64,000 bases of DNA, taken from positions 62,001 to 126,000 of the forward strand of contig QYPL01000014.1 in the NCBI GenBank assembly GCA_007280515.1, written 5' to 3'. The stretch comes from Sediminibacterium sp. (GTDB lineage Bacteria; Bacteroidota; Bacteroidia; Chitinophagales; Chitinophagaceae). The translations under genes and the position numbers were made by a program. Below the pieces are notes generated by a model that ran no database searches, was not told the origin of the DNA, and saw only the letters and a list, made by a program, of their open reading frames with translations. Shown here piece after piece: positions 1 through 8,833 of the stretch (the first letter of the stretch is position 1; each line of letters begins with the position of its first letter).

Positions 1-170
1 GGTTTAAGGCAGGTAGTATAGAACCTAAGCAGGTTTTATTATAATAGTTTAATATTTTTAGAAATTAACATATTAGAAACTATACCCATCCAAATTATTG
101 TTATTTTTGACCCCTAATATAGCCATTAATATAATGGTATATTCATTACATTTTATTTAAAACTTTAAGA

Positions 171-1499
171 ATGCAAAAATTAGGAAGCATCCTACTGGTA
201 AGTCTTTTTTTATTGACTGGAACTCTGGCAAAAAGCCAAACCATTCAATTTGAAAAATATACTTTACCCAACGGATTAAAAATTATTTTACATGAAGACC
301 ATTCTGCACCTGTGGTGGCAGTAACGGCACTTTATCATGTAGGTTCAAAAAACGAAGACACTGCAAGAACAGGATTCGCCCATTTCTTTGAACATTTATT
401 ATTTGAAGGTTCAGACAATATTAAAAGAGGTGAATTTGATAAGTATGTGACCAATGCAGGAGGCGCTTTAAATGCAAACACTTCACAAGACCGTACTTTC
501 TATTATGAATTATTACCTTCTAACCAAGTTGACCTTGGTCTTTGGTTAGAAAGTGAGCGTATGATGCATGCTAAAATTGAACAAATTGGTGTGAATACAC
601 AACGCGAAGTAGTAAAAGAAGAAAAGCGTCAAAGAATGGATAACCGTCCTTACGGTTCTTTTTTAACTGAAATGTTAAAGAGAGCTTATAAAGTGCATCC
701 CTACCAATGGTCACCTATTGGAAGTATGGATCATTTAAATGCTGCCAAACTAGAAGAGTTTATTCAATTTTATAAAACTTATTATGTTCCTAATAATTGT
801 GTATTATCTATTGCGGGGGATATTAATATTCCAGCATTAAAGAAAAAAATTGAAGCTTATTTTGGTCCTATTGCAAAAGGGAGCTTTCCTATTAACCGTC
901 CTACTATTAAAGAACCTCCTTTAGGTGGTGAAGTGCGTGACAATATTTATGATAATATACAGTTACCAGCTATATTCCATGCTTACCGTGCACCTAAGCA
1001 AGGGGGTGATGAATATTATGCATTTAATGTACTCTCTACTATTTTATCTGGAGGTGCTTCTTCTAGAATGAATAAGACCTTGGTAGATACAAAACAATTA
1101 GCGGTAGCGGCTCAATCGGTACCTTTCTTTAATGAAGACGATGGCTTATTTATTGCATTAACTATTGCCAATATGGGCGTTAAGGTAGAAACTTTGGAAG
1201 CAAGTATGGATAGTGTGGTGAATGAATTAAAGTTGGGACTTGTGGGAGAGCGTGAATTTCAAAAAGTGAAAAACCAAATTACCACCGACTTAGTAAATAG
1301 CAAGGCTACCATGGCAGGTATTGCAGAAAGTCTAGCCAATAATGAAGTGTATTTTGGCGATGCCAATTTAATTAATACCGAATTAGTGAAGTACAATAAA
1401 GTAACTAGAGAAGATGTTTTGAAAGTTGCAAAAAAATATTTGAATAAAGACAACAGGGTAGTGCTTCATTATTTACCAAAAGAAAAAACAACTAAATAA
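171..1499 (+). CDS. M16 family zinc metallopeptidase, catalytic partner
   Basis: Exported insulinase/pitrilysin-type (M16B) peptidase of 442 residues. Residues 1-23 form a signal peptide ending in AKSQ, so the protein is periplasmic or surface-associated. The inverted zinc motif HFFEH is at residues 71-75, and the third ligand should be one of the glutamates in the E146-E151 cluster. The second M16 lobe, which lacks the motif, fills the C-terminal half. It is followed after 33 bases by a second M16 protein that has lost the zinc motif; such neighbouring active/inactive pairs are known in this family to form heterodimers, so joint function is a reasonable inference. Substrate unknown. The start is fixed by the signal peptide. 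Confidence 0.93.
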   Translation: MQKLGSILLVSLFLLTGTLAKSQTIQFEKYTLPNGLKIILHEDHSAPVVAVTALYHVGSKNEDTARTGFAHFFEHLLFEGSDNIKRGEFDKYVTNAGGALNANTSQDRTFYYELLPSNQVDLGLWLESERMMHAKIEQIGVNTQREVVKEEKRQRMDNRPYGSFLTEMLKRAYKVHPYQWSPIGSMDHLNAAKLEEFIQFYKTYYVPNNCVLSIAGDINIPALKKKIEAYFGPIAKGSFPINRPTIKEPPLGGEVRDNIYDNIQLPAIFHAYRAPKQGGDEYYAFNVLSTILSGGASSRMNKTLVDTKQLAVAAQSVPFFNEDDGLFIALTIANMGVKVETLEASMDSVVNELKLGLVGEREFQKVKNQITTDLVNSKATMAGIAESLANNEVYFGDANLINTELVKYNKVTREDVLKVAKKYLNKDNRVVLHYLPKEKTTK

Positions 1500-1532
1500 G
1501 TAAGGCTATTCAAAGAGTCAAAAAATAATTTT

Positions 1533-3599
1533 ATGAAAAAATATATATACAGCGTTTTATTATGTTTGCCCTTCTTTACAATGGCACAAACATTGGATAG
1601 AACTAAGTCTCCTGCACCCGCGAAGGCACCTTTAATACAAGTGGCTAGCCCTGTTAAATTTACTTTAGCGAACGGCTTGCAAGTGTTTGTAGTTAAAAAT
1701 ACAAAACTTCCGAAAGTCACTGCTACTTTAGCTTTAGATGTAGACGGATTCAAAGAAGGGGATAAGGCAGGCTTGGCCGACATGTCAGGACAACTACTAA
1801 AAAGAGGAACTGCTACTAAGTCAAAAGCGGAGTTAGACGAAGCGGTTGAATTTTTAGGAGGTAGTTTATCTACATCAAGTCAAAGTGCATCAGTAAGTTC
1901 TTTAAAAAATAATTTTACCAAATTAATGGAGTTAATGGCGGAAGTCATTTTACATCCAGCTCTAAATGTAGATGAATTAGAAAAAGTAAGAAAGCAAACT
2001 ATTTCTGGAATTGAATCGAGTAAAGATGATGCAGATGCTATTTCTAACAATGTAATGAAGAAATTAGTGTATGGAGCGTACCATGCATTTGGAGAAATTA
2101 CTACCACTACAACTGTGAAGGCGATTAAAGTGGAAGATGTAAAAAACTTTATTAAAACTTATTGGATTCCGAATAATGCTTATTTAGTATTCGTAGGAGA
2201 TATTGATCCAGCCAACGCCAAGGTGCTAGCTGAAAAGAATTTTGGTACTTGGGCCAAGGGTTCATTTACACAGCCTATATATGATAAGCCAGCTATTCCT
2301 GCTACCACTTATGTGGCCATTGTAGACAGACCAGCCTCTGTTCAAAGTGTGGTCTCTATTGCCACCACTGTTAATCTAACAAAAGGGTCACCCAATGATA
2401 TCCCTTCTAATGTGATGAATAATATTTTAGGAGGTGGTTTCTCTGGAAGATTATTTGCCAACTTACGTGAGAAGCATGGCTTTACTTACGGCGCTTATTC
2501 TTCTATTGCTCCAAGTAAGCAAATAGGTATGTTTAGTGCCGAATCTTCTGTTAGAAATGAAAAAACAGATAGCTCTATTCAAGAAATTTTAAATGAATTA
2601 AATATTATTCGAAATACTAAAGTGGGAGATACAGAGTTAAGCCGTATGAAGAATTATTTAGCGGGTGGTTTTGCTCGTTCTTTAGAAAGTCCTAATACGA
2701 TTGCTAATTTTGCTTTATCTATTGCTGTAAATCATTTACCTGCGGACTATTATCAAAAATACTTAACCAATTTAGCAGCAGTAGACGCTCAAAAAGTACA
2801 AGAAGTAGCTACGGCTTTACTGAACCCTGCTAAAATGCATATTATCATTGTAGGTAATGCAAAGCAAATTGCAGCAGGCTTAGAAAAATATGGCCCAGTT
2901 AAATATTTTGATATTGAGGGTAATGAAGTAGCTGCGCCCACTGAGGTAAAAGCAGATGCTAGTTTAACGCCCGCTGCATTAATGGAAAAAGCCATTGCTG
3001 CGGTAGGTTCAAAAGAAGCTTTAGACAATGTGAAAGATATTCAATTAAAAGGAACAGCTAATTTAATGGGACAGTCTTTAGAAATGCAAAAAACCATTGT
3101 AATGCCAGGTAACTCTGTATCCACCATGTCAATGGGGGGCATGGCAGTTATTAGACAGGCAGTGGTAGAGGGTAAATACTCTGTAGCACAACAAGGACAG
3201 CAAGCGCCTATCACAGATGATTTAAAAGAAACTCTTGATGAATCTTCATATCTAGTGCCAGAGCAGTTATACCTTGCTAAAGGCTATGGATTAAAAATTG
3301 TAGGTGCAGAAAAAGTTGATGGTAAAGATGCCATTGATGTAGAAGTAACAACGCCTTCTAAAAAAGTATCACACCGTTTTTATGATGCTAAAACATTCTT
3401 ATTAGTTAAGACTTCAAGATCAGAAGAAGTGCCAGGAAGAGGTACTGCAACACAACAACAATATTATACTGGCTATAAAGTTGTGAATGGTGTTCAAATA
3501 TCTTCAGAAATGCTTATGGATATGGGTCAAATGAAAATCAATATTAAGTATACAGATATTAAAATAAATCAAGGGTTAAAGACAACAGATTTAAAATAG
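1533..3599 (+). CDS. Inactive M16-family subunit with C-terminal LolA-like domain
   Basis: A 688-residue protein with a signal peptide (residues 1-18, ending MAQ). Residues about 35-460 are a two-lobed M16 fold, but the position of HxxEH carries a stretch reading ADMSGQLLKRGT, so zinc cannot be bound there. The substrate-contact region near GRLFANLREKHGFTYGAYSS is kept, as expected of the non-catalytic partner. Residues about 470-688, starting after an Ala-rich joint, are a beta-rich extension resembling the outer-membrane lipoprotein-sorting (LolA-like) fold often attached to such proteins in Bacteroidota; this assignment is by pattern only. It is co-directional with the catalytic M16 gene, 33 bases downstream, and ends at a strong terminator. 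Confidence 0.9.
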   Translation: MKKYIYSVLLCLPFFTMAQTLDRTKSPAPAKAPLIQVASPVKFTLANGLQVFVVKNTKLPKVTATLALDVDGFKEGDKAGLADMSGQLLKRGTATKSKAELDEAVEFLGGSLSTSSQSASVSSLKNNFTKLMELMAEVILHPALNVDELEKVRKQTISGIESSKDDADAISNNVMKKLVYGAYHAFGEITTTTTVKAIKVEDVKNFIKTYWIPNNAYLVFVGDIDPANAKVLAEKNFGTWAKGSFTQPIYDKPAIPATTYVAIVDRPASVQSVVSIATTVNLTKGSPNDIPSNVMNNILGGGFSGRLFANLREKHGFTYGAYSSIAPSKQIGMFSAESSVRNEKTDSSIQEILNELNIIRNTKVGDTELSRMKNYLAGGFARSLESPNTIANFALSIAVNHLPADYYQKYLTNLAAVDAQKVQEVATALLNPAKMHIIIVGNAKQIAAGLEKYGPVKYFDIEGNEVAAPTEVKADASLTPAALMEKAIAAVGSKEALDNVKDIQLKGTANLMGQSLEMQKTIVMPGNSVSTMSMGGMAVIRQAVVEGKYSVAQQGQQAPITDDLKETLDESSYLVPEQLYLAKGYGLKIVGAEKVDGKDAIDVEVTTPSKKVSHRFYDAKTFLLVKTSRSEEVPGRGTATQQQYYTGYKVVNGVQISSEMLMDMGQMKINIKYTDIKINQGLKTTDLK

Positions 3600-3616
3600 G
3601 GTTAATTATCCTACAC

Positions 3617-3646
3617 AAAAAAGCCATCCCGAGGGATGGCTTTTTT
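3617..3646. terminator. Bidirectional intrinsic terminator
   Basis: GCCATCC (3623-3629), loop CGAG, GGATGGC (3634-3640), flanked by six A on the left and seven T on the right. It works in both directions and separates the M16 operon from the convergent outer-membrane protein gene. Confidence 0.9.
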
Positions 3647-3664
3647 TATATCAATGCGTTAATA

Positions 3665-5191
3665 TTAAAACCTTATACCGTAACCAATATTAAATAATAA
3701 TTGGTTAGCAGTTAAACTAGCATACGTATTAGGCTTATCGTTTAAGCGGTAAGGGAATAGGGCATCCTTAGTGCTAGAGCTTACAATAGTAAAGTCAATA
3801 AAGTTTTTGTTGGTTCTATAACCAATACCACCACTTAATACCATACGAGAAGCTTTAAGAGTTTCATCTTTATAAGGAGAACCATAATAAGCAGCACCGG
3901 CTCTTATCATCCAGTTGCCAGTTAATTTTATTTCAGAACCAATTTTAAAATTAATATTGTTTTTATAAGAAGCCTTCACAGCGCTATTAATTAAATTATA
4001 ATAATCGCTGGTAGCTTTATCGTAGTTATTAGAATAAAAACGAGTAGCTGCGTAGTTTATAAATTCTAAATCAGCAGAAATAAATCCAAGTGGTTGTGCA
4101 GGCTTTCCAGGAGAGGCGAAAAAGTAACTTGTGCTTAATATTGCTTTGGTGGGTGTGGCCACAGTATATTCTCTGGTACCAGGATTTCCATTATTCAATT
4201 CACTAGAACTAGCCGACTGAATACCTGCATACTTTTCTGTATTGGTAGTCATGCTTGCACTCATTTGATCTCTAAATGAAATGACTTGAGGTGTATGAAT
4301 AGTGAACCCTACTCTTAAAAAAGATTCAGGCTTGTATATAATACCCAACTTGGCTCCTAAACCCCAGCCTCTTGAAGAAAAATGTTCATCTACTACAAAG
4401 CCGCCAAAATTATTATCCGGATTAGAAGTAGCGTCAGCTTCTGAATAAGTTACACTTTTGGTGTAATTAATCATAGGCAAAACTAAACTTGCCCCTAGGT
4501 ATAATTTATCTTCCATATTGCCACCCCAGCCAAAGGCTAGTTCATCATAGCTTCCAGTAGTGATCGCATCATATGACTGGTTCACACCAGTAGATATAGG
4601 CACAAGGCTTTGGTAGCCAGTAACAGCTCCCTTTGCATTAGCAGTAGTGTCTACCAAATAAGTTCTAAAAGCGAGTGAGCTTCCAAAAATATAATTACCT
4701 AAGGCAGCATTGGTATCGGCTCGGTCACCTACTAATTCTTCTAAATATTTTTCTGAAAAGCTGCTAAAATTATTCTTACCACCAAAACTAGAGTGGTTAT
4801 TATAATTCGCTATTTGATTGAATGTAATAGAGAAGGCAGTGCTAGTCCAATTGTTTCTTTTTTGTCCATCAGCGAATACTATTCCTACAGAACTAAAATT
4901 AGATTTTGAATTGGTAGTGGAAGAACTAGTTCCTCTGTAGGTGAAATTATTAGTTTGCACCAAGAATTTGGGTGTTAATAACAACTCACTTGATTTATAG
5001 AAACCTAAACCCGCTGGATTAATATGGTTGGAAGATAAATCACCCCCTAGAGAACCCATGGCACCTCCTAAGGCATTACTTCTAGCTGTTCCACCGGGTG
5101 CAAACCATGAAAGACGAAGACCGTCTTGAGGTTCTTGTGCATAGATGGTTAAACTAGATCCCATTAATATTAAAAAAAATAATTTCTTCAT
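3665..5191 (-). CDS. FadL/OmpP1-like outer membrane transport protein
   Basis: A 508-residue beta-barrel protein with a signal peptide of about 18 residues (MKKLFFLILMGSSLTIYAQ). The N-terminal mature segment contains the GGTARSNALGGAMGSLGGDLSS...NPAGL pattern typical of the FadL/OmpP1/TodX-related barrels of Bacteroidota, and the protein ends in an aromatic-terminated strand (GYGIRF), the usual signal for barrel insertion. Such proteins carry hydrophobic compounds across the outer membrane; the substrate cannot be read here. It lies 98 bases downstream of the Gly/Tyr-rich lipoprotein gene on the same strand and may be cotranscribed. Confidence 0.8.
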   Translation of the reverse strand: MKKLFFLILMGSSLTIYAQEPQDGLRLSWFAPGGTARSNALGGAMGSLGGDLSSNHINPAGLGFYKSSELLLTPKFLVQTNNFTYRGTSSSTTNSKSNFSSVGIVFADGQKRNNWTSTAFSITFNQIANYNNHSSFGGKNNFSSFSEKYLEELVGDRADTNAALGNYIFGSSLAFRTYLVDTTANAKGAVTGYQSLVPISTGVNQSYDAITTGSYDELAFGWGGNMEDKLYLGASLVLPMINYTKSVTYSEADATSNPDNNFGGFVVDEHFSSRGWGLGAKLGIIYKPESFLRVGFTIHTPQVISFRDQMSASMTTNTEKYAGIQSASSSELNNGNPGTREYTVATPTKAILSTSYFFASPGKPAQPLGFISADLEFINYAATRFYSNNYDKATSDYYNLINSAVKASYKNNINFKIGSEIKLTGNWMIRAGAAYYGSPYKDETLKASRMVLSGGIGYRTNKNFIDFTIVSSSTKDALFPYRLNDKPNTYASLTANQLLFNIGYGIRF

Positions 5192-5289
5192 AATTGGTAC
5201 TTTGATTTTTAAAAAACTTACTTCAAAACTTGCTCCTAAAATTTAATTCTAAAACCTAGTACTAAATAATATTAGCTCTAAGAATTGGC

Positions 5290-6414
5290 TTATGGAATTC
5301 TTGCGGCACGAGGGCTGCTTGAAGAACTACCAGCGCTATTAAAACCAGCACTTCTTCCACCCGCATTACTATTACCACTATTATTGCTGTTGTTATTGCT
5401 ATTGCTTTGGAAACTTGCTCTGTTATTACTATTGTTATTATTATTGCTGTTTGTTTGATTTTGATTGCCGCCATTATAGTTGTTATTAGAAAAATAACGA
5501 GCAGGACGATCATAGCTATTGGCATAATTCGTATTGGTATTACTAGTAACAACACGCTTCATTAAATTTCCAAAATTGCTATTCAATGTTGGATTGCTAG
5601 TATATCTTGTATTGCCTGTTGTGGTATTCACACTATTGTTTTCATTGTTATAACCACGCCTATTTCTATAAGCATTAATTGCTGAAGGGCTAGCTTGACC
5701 TAAACGAGCTGATTGATAAGGTCTGCCATTGTTTGAAAAGCCACCACCACCAATATAGCCACCACCACCATTATTATAATGAATACCTCCATATGGATTG
5801 TAAAAACTTGAATAGTAAGGGTTCCAGCCACCGTAGCCGAATCCGCCATAACCAAAACCACCAAATCCACCATAGCCCATTCCATATCCGAAACCGCCGT
5901 AGCCAAAGCCACCGTAACCGAATCCAAAATCGTCAAAGCCCCAGCCCATACCACCATAACCCCAACTCATGTATGGGTTATAACCGCCCCAACCCATTGA
6001 ATAGCTTGGGCCAAATGGAGAATACCATGATGAACCGTAGTAGCCACTATACCAACTATTCCAGCCAAAATAAGAAGGGTAGAAAGCGCTATTGTATCTT
6101 GGATCATTCCAATAACCCCAATCGTCTATGCCGCTCCATCTATTTCTATTGGCCACTTTTAATCTTAAATAACGGTCGTCCTGATAGTTTTGATATTCTT
6201 GATATTCCTCTTCTGGAGCCAATCCATTTTGTGCTTTTTCAGCAGCTACTAATTTTTCTGAACTCACCACTTTATTATTGGGAGTGTAGTATAAGTCGTC
6301 GGTAGCAACAGTTGTAGCTTGTTGCAAACTAGTACAGCTAGTTCCGAAAAAACTAAAAGCCACTATGCCTATGGCAATTAGCCTTAAATAAGTGTTAGTT
6401 TTTTGCGTGTTCAT
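5290..6414 (-). CDS. Gly/Tyr/Asn-rich low-complexity lipoprotein
   Basis: A 374-residue predicted lipoprotein: hydrophobic leader (residues 10-25) followed by FFGTSC, whose cysteine at about residue 27 fits a lipobox. A charged segment (about 35-100) is followed by an aromatic and glycine-rich block with many GYGGF/GFGYGG units (about 105-215). The C-terminal third is rich in Asn and Ser with long N/S runs and ends in RAARIP. No enzymatic domain is visible. The composition suggests a flexible surface, matrix or adhesive protein, but this is inference. The repeats give long spurious open frames on the opposite strand. Confidence 0.8.
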   Translation of the reverse strand: MNTQKTNTYLRLIAIGIVAFSFFGTSCTSLQQATTVATDDLYYTPNNKVVSSEKLVAAEKAQNGLAPEEEYQEYQNYQDDRYLRLKVANRNRWSGIDDWGYWNDPRYNSAFYPSYFGWNSWYSGYYGSSWYSPFGPSYSMGWGGYNPYMSWGYGGMGWGFDDFGFGYGGFGYGGFGYGMGYGGFGGFGYGGFGYGGWNPYYSSFYNPYGGIHYNNGGGGYIGGGGFSNNGRPYQSARLGQASPSAINAYRNRRGYNNENNSVNTTTGNTRYTSNPTLNSNFGNLMKRVVTSNTNTNYANSYDRPARYFSNNNYNGGNQNQTNSNNNNNSNNRASFQSNSNNNSNNSGNSNAGGRSAGFNSAGSSSSSPRAARIP

Positions 6415-6546
6415 TTTCGTAAGTTTTAGGTTTTTATATGCCCCTTAATTAGCATACATTTGCTTGTATAAAGGTATAGAAAAATAGTATATAGAGCGTT
6501 TTTCGTACATTATAAAAATTACTATAAAATTGTTAAGATTTTTACA

Positions 6547-8025
6547 ATGGCAAAGGAACTAACTACTAGGGCGCAGGATTACTCTCAATGGTATAATGAC
6601 TTGGTCATTAAAGGTGAACTAGCTGACTATAGTGCCGTCAGAGGTTGTATGGTCATAAAGCCTTATGGCTATGCTTTATGGGAAAATATGCGCGATGTTT
6701 TAGACAAAATGTTCAAGGACACCGGTCACCAAAATGCTTACTTCCCTTTATTTGTGCCTAAATCGCTTTTTGAGGCGGAAGAAAAAAATGCAGAAGGCTT
6801 TGCGAAAGAGTGTGCTGTGGTTACCCATTACCGCTTAATTGCCGACCCTAATAATAAAGGAAAGTTGATGGTTGACCCGGAAGCTAAACTAGAAGAAGAA
6901 CTAATTGTGCGTCCAACCAGCGAAGCCATTATTTGGAATACGTATAAAACTTGGATTCAGTCTTATCGTGATTTACCCATTTTAGTAAATCAATGGGCCA
7001 ATGTAGTAAGATGGGAAATGCGTACGCGTTTATTTTTACGCACTGCAGAATTTTTATGGCAGGAAGGGCATACTGCGCATGCGACTGCGGTAGAAGCCAT
7101 TGCAGAAACAAAACAAATGTTGAATGTATATGCCGACTTTGTAGAAAATTGGATGGCAGTACCTGTATTAAAAGGAGTGAAAACAGCCAATGAGCGTTTT
7201 GCAGGTGCAGAAGATACTTATTGTATTGAAGCTTTAATGCAAGATGGAAAAGCATTACAAGCGGGCACATCCCATTTCTTAGGACAAAATTTCGCCAAAG
7301 CATTTGATGTTAAATTTAGCGATCAAAATAATAAACAAGAATATGTTTGGGCAACCAGTTGGGGCGTAAGTACAAGATTAATTGGAGGTCTAGTGATGAC
7401 ACATAGTGATGATGAAGGTTTGGTATTACCTCCACGCATTGCACCTATTCAAGTTGTCATTGTGCCTATTTATAAAGGCGAAGAACAAAAACAAGTATTG
7501 GATGAGAAAGTAGCAGAGATGGTAAAATCCTTTAAGGCAGCGGGTATTAGAGTGAAATACGACAATTCAGATCATGCAAGACCAGGATGGAAGTTTGCGG
7601 AGTATGAATTAAAAGGAGTGCCTATTCGTATTGCTATTGGCGCCCGCGATTTGGAAAATAAACAAGTTGAATTAGCGCGTCGTGATACGAAAGAAAAAGC
7701 GGCTGTGGCTATGGAAGGGTTAACAGAAACTATAGAAAATTTATTAGTAGAAATTCAAAATAATTTATTTGAGCGTGCTAAAAAATACCGCGACGAACAT
7801 ATTACCAAAGTAGATACTTGGGATGAATTCATGCAAGTCTTAGATACCAAGGGAGGGTTTATTTCCGCACATTGGGATGGGACTGCTGAAACAGAAGACA
7901 AAATTAAAGAATTAGCCAAAGCGACTATTCGTTGTATACCCTTAGACAATGCTTTAGAAAATGGAAAATGCGTTTTAACGGGCAACGCTTCTACGCAACG
8001 TGTTTTATTTGCAAGGGCTTACTAA
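6547..8025 (+). CDS. proS: Prolyl-tRNA synthetase, eukaryote/archaeal type
   Basis: Charges tRNA-Pro with proline in the cytoplasm. The 492-residue length, lack of the large bacterial editing insertion, and C-terminal ARAY mark the ProS type 3 (archaeal/eukaryote-like) form common in Bacteroidota. Class II motifs are clear: motif 2 around VVRWEMRTR...[16 protein letters not shown] and the upstream LIVRPTSEA segment; motif 3 lies near the [16 protein letters not shown] region. The C-terminal zinc-type domain keeps only two cysteines (RCIP and GKCV). Divergent from the lipoprotein gene upstream; a TACATTTG box at 6455-6462 could be its promoter, but no good -33 element is seen. Confidence 0.97.
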   Translation: MAKELTTRAQDYSQWYNDLVIKGELADYSAVRGCMVIKPYGYALWENMRDVLDKMFKDTGHQNAYFPLFVPKSLFEAEEKNAEGFAKECAVVTHYRLIADPNNKGKLMVDPEAKLEEELIVRPTSEAIIWNTYKTWIQSYRDLPILVNQWANVVRWEMRTRLFLRTAEFLWQEGHTAHATAVEAIAETKQMLNVYADFVENWMAVPVLKGVKTANERFAGAEDTYCIEALMQDGKALQAGTSHFLGQNFAKAFDVKFSDQNNKQEYVWATSWGVSTRLIGGLVMTHSDDEGLVLPPRIAPIQVVIVPIYKGEEQKQVLDEKVAEMVKSFKAAGIRVKYDNSDHARPGWKFAEYELKGVPIRIAIGARDLENKQVELARRDTKEKAAVAMEGLTETIENLLVEIQNNLFERAKKYRDEHITKVDTWDEFMQVLDTKGGFISAHWDGTAETEDKIKELAKATIRCIPLDNALENGKCVLTGNASTQRVLFARAY

Positions 8026-8047
8026 CTTTGTAATTTTCCCTAAAAAA

Positions 8048-8112
8048 TTTCACTAATAATTTTCACTAATAATTTTCACTAATAAGTTTCTCTAATAAAT
8101 TCCTCTAATAAG
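8048..8112. repeat. Five tandem 13-nt repeats between proS and truB
   Basis: Five contiguous 13-base units: two exact TTTCACTAATAAT copies, then TTTCACTAATAAG, TTTCTCTAATAAA and TTCCTCTAATAAG. The first three are almost identical and the last two have drifted. The array fills most of the 99-base gap between proS and truB. No coding capacity or hairpin is evident; it looks like a minisatellite formed by slippage. Confidence 0.9.
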
Positions 8113-8124
8113 TTTTTAAATTAA

Positions 8125-8823
8125 ATGAAACAAAAACCAATACCTGAAGCGCTCATACCTTATTTAGAAGGCAAGGTATTACTACTAGATAAGCCTATTG
8201 GTTGGACTTCCTTTGATATTGTAAAAAAAGTACGCAACCTAACTAGGGTCATCAAAGTAGGACATGCGGGCACACTGGATCCCTTGGCTACAGGCCTTCT
8301 TATAGTTTGTACGGGTAAGTATACCAAGTCAATAGATGCTTATATGGGTATGCAAAAAGAATATACAGGCACGATGGTTTTAGGTGCCACCACGCCCACA
8401 TACGATTTAGAATCTGAGCCTGAAAATTTTAAAAGCACGGAAGCTTTAACCAATGAACTTATTCAAAAGGCTACGCTTCCATTTGTAGGTGAAATTTTTC
8501 AAATGCCTCCGCAGCATTCAGCCATCAAAAAAGACGGTCGAAGATTATACGAATCGGCAAGATTAGGCATTGAAGTAAAAGTAGATCCTAGAAAAGTAAG
8601 AATAGAAAGTTTTGAGATTACTAAAATTGATCTGCCTCAAGTAGAATTTAAAGTGGTTTGCTCCACCGGTACTTATATTAGAAGCTTGGTAAAAGATTTT
8701 GGAGAAACTTTAGCAGTAGGTGCCTATATGAGTGCGCTTCGAAGAACACGTATTGGAGATTTTAATATAGAGGATGCCAGACTTTGGCAGGATATAGAAG
8801 CAGAAGTAAATTCATTATTATAA
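8125..8823 (+). CDS. truB: tRNA pseudouridine(55) synthase
   Basis: Converts U55 in the T-loop of tRNAs to pseudouridine. The 232-residue protein carries the TruB signature GHAGTLDPLATG, with the catalytic aspartate at residue 52, the KPIGWTSFD segment near residues 23-31, and the later CSTGTYIRSLVKDFG motif of the active-site cleft. The C-terminal PUA domain of some family members is absent or very short, which is normal in this phylum. It follows proS in the same direction across the tandem repeat and converges with the Omp85 gene only 10 bases away. Confidence 0.97.
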   Translation: MKQKPIPEALIPYLEGKVLLLDKPIGWTSFDIVKKVRNLTRVIKVGHAGTLDPLATGLLIVCTGKYTKSIDAYMGMQKEYTGTMVLGATTPTYDLESEPENFKSTEALTNELIQKATLPFVGEIFQMPPQHSAIKKDGRRLYESARLGIEVKVDPRKVRIESFEITKIDLPQVEFKVVCSTGTYIRSLVKDFGETLAVGAYMSALRRTRIGDFNIEDARLWQDIEAEVNSLL

Positions 8824-8833
8824 GGGTAGTTCA

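Noticed and set aside
3..44. A 13-codon open frame ending in TAA at the left edge (FKAGSIEPKQVLL), possibly the tail of an upstream gene.
   Set aside because: Too short to separate from chance in AT-rich DNA, and no family is recognisable.
5236..5271. A short minus-strand stretch reading YYLVLGFRIKF and stop, which looks like the last strand of an outer membrane barrel.
   Set aside because: Only 11 codons preceded by a stop; no further barrel sequence in any frame upstream, so a pseudogene claim is not supported.
5733..6305. A 190-codon plus-strand frame rich in His, Asn and Ser.
   Set aside because: It is antisense to the Gly/Tyr-rich lipoprotein and is produced by its repeated codons; the lipoprotein has a leader and lipobox while this has none.
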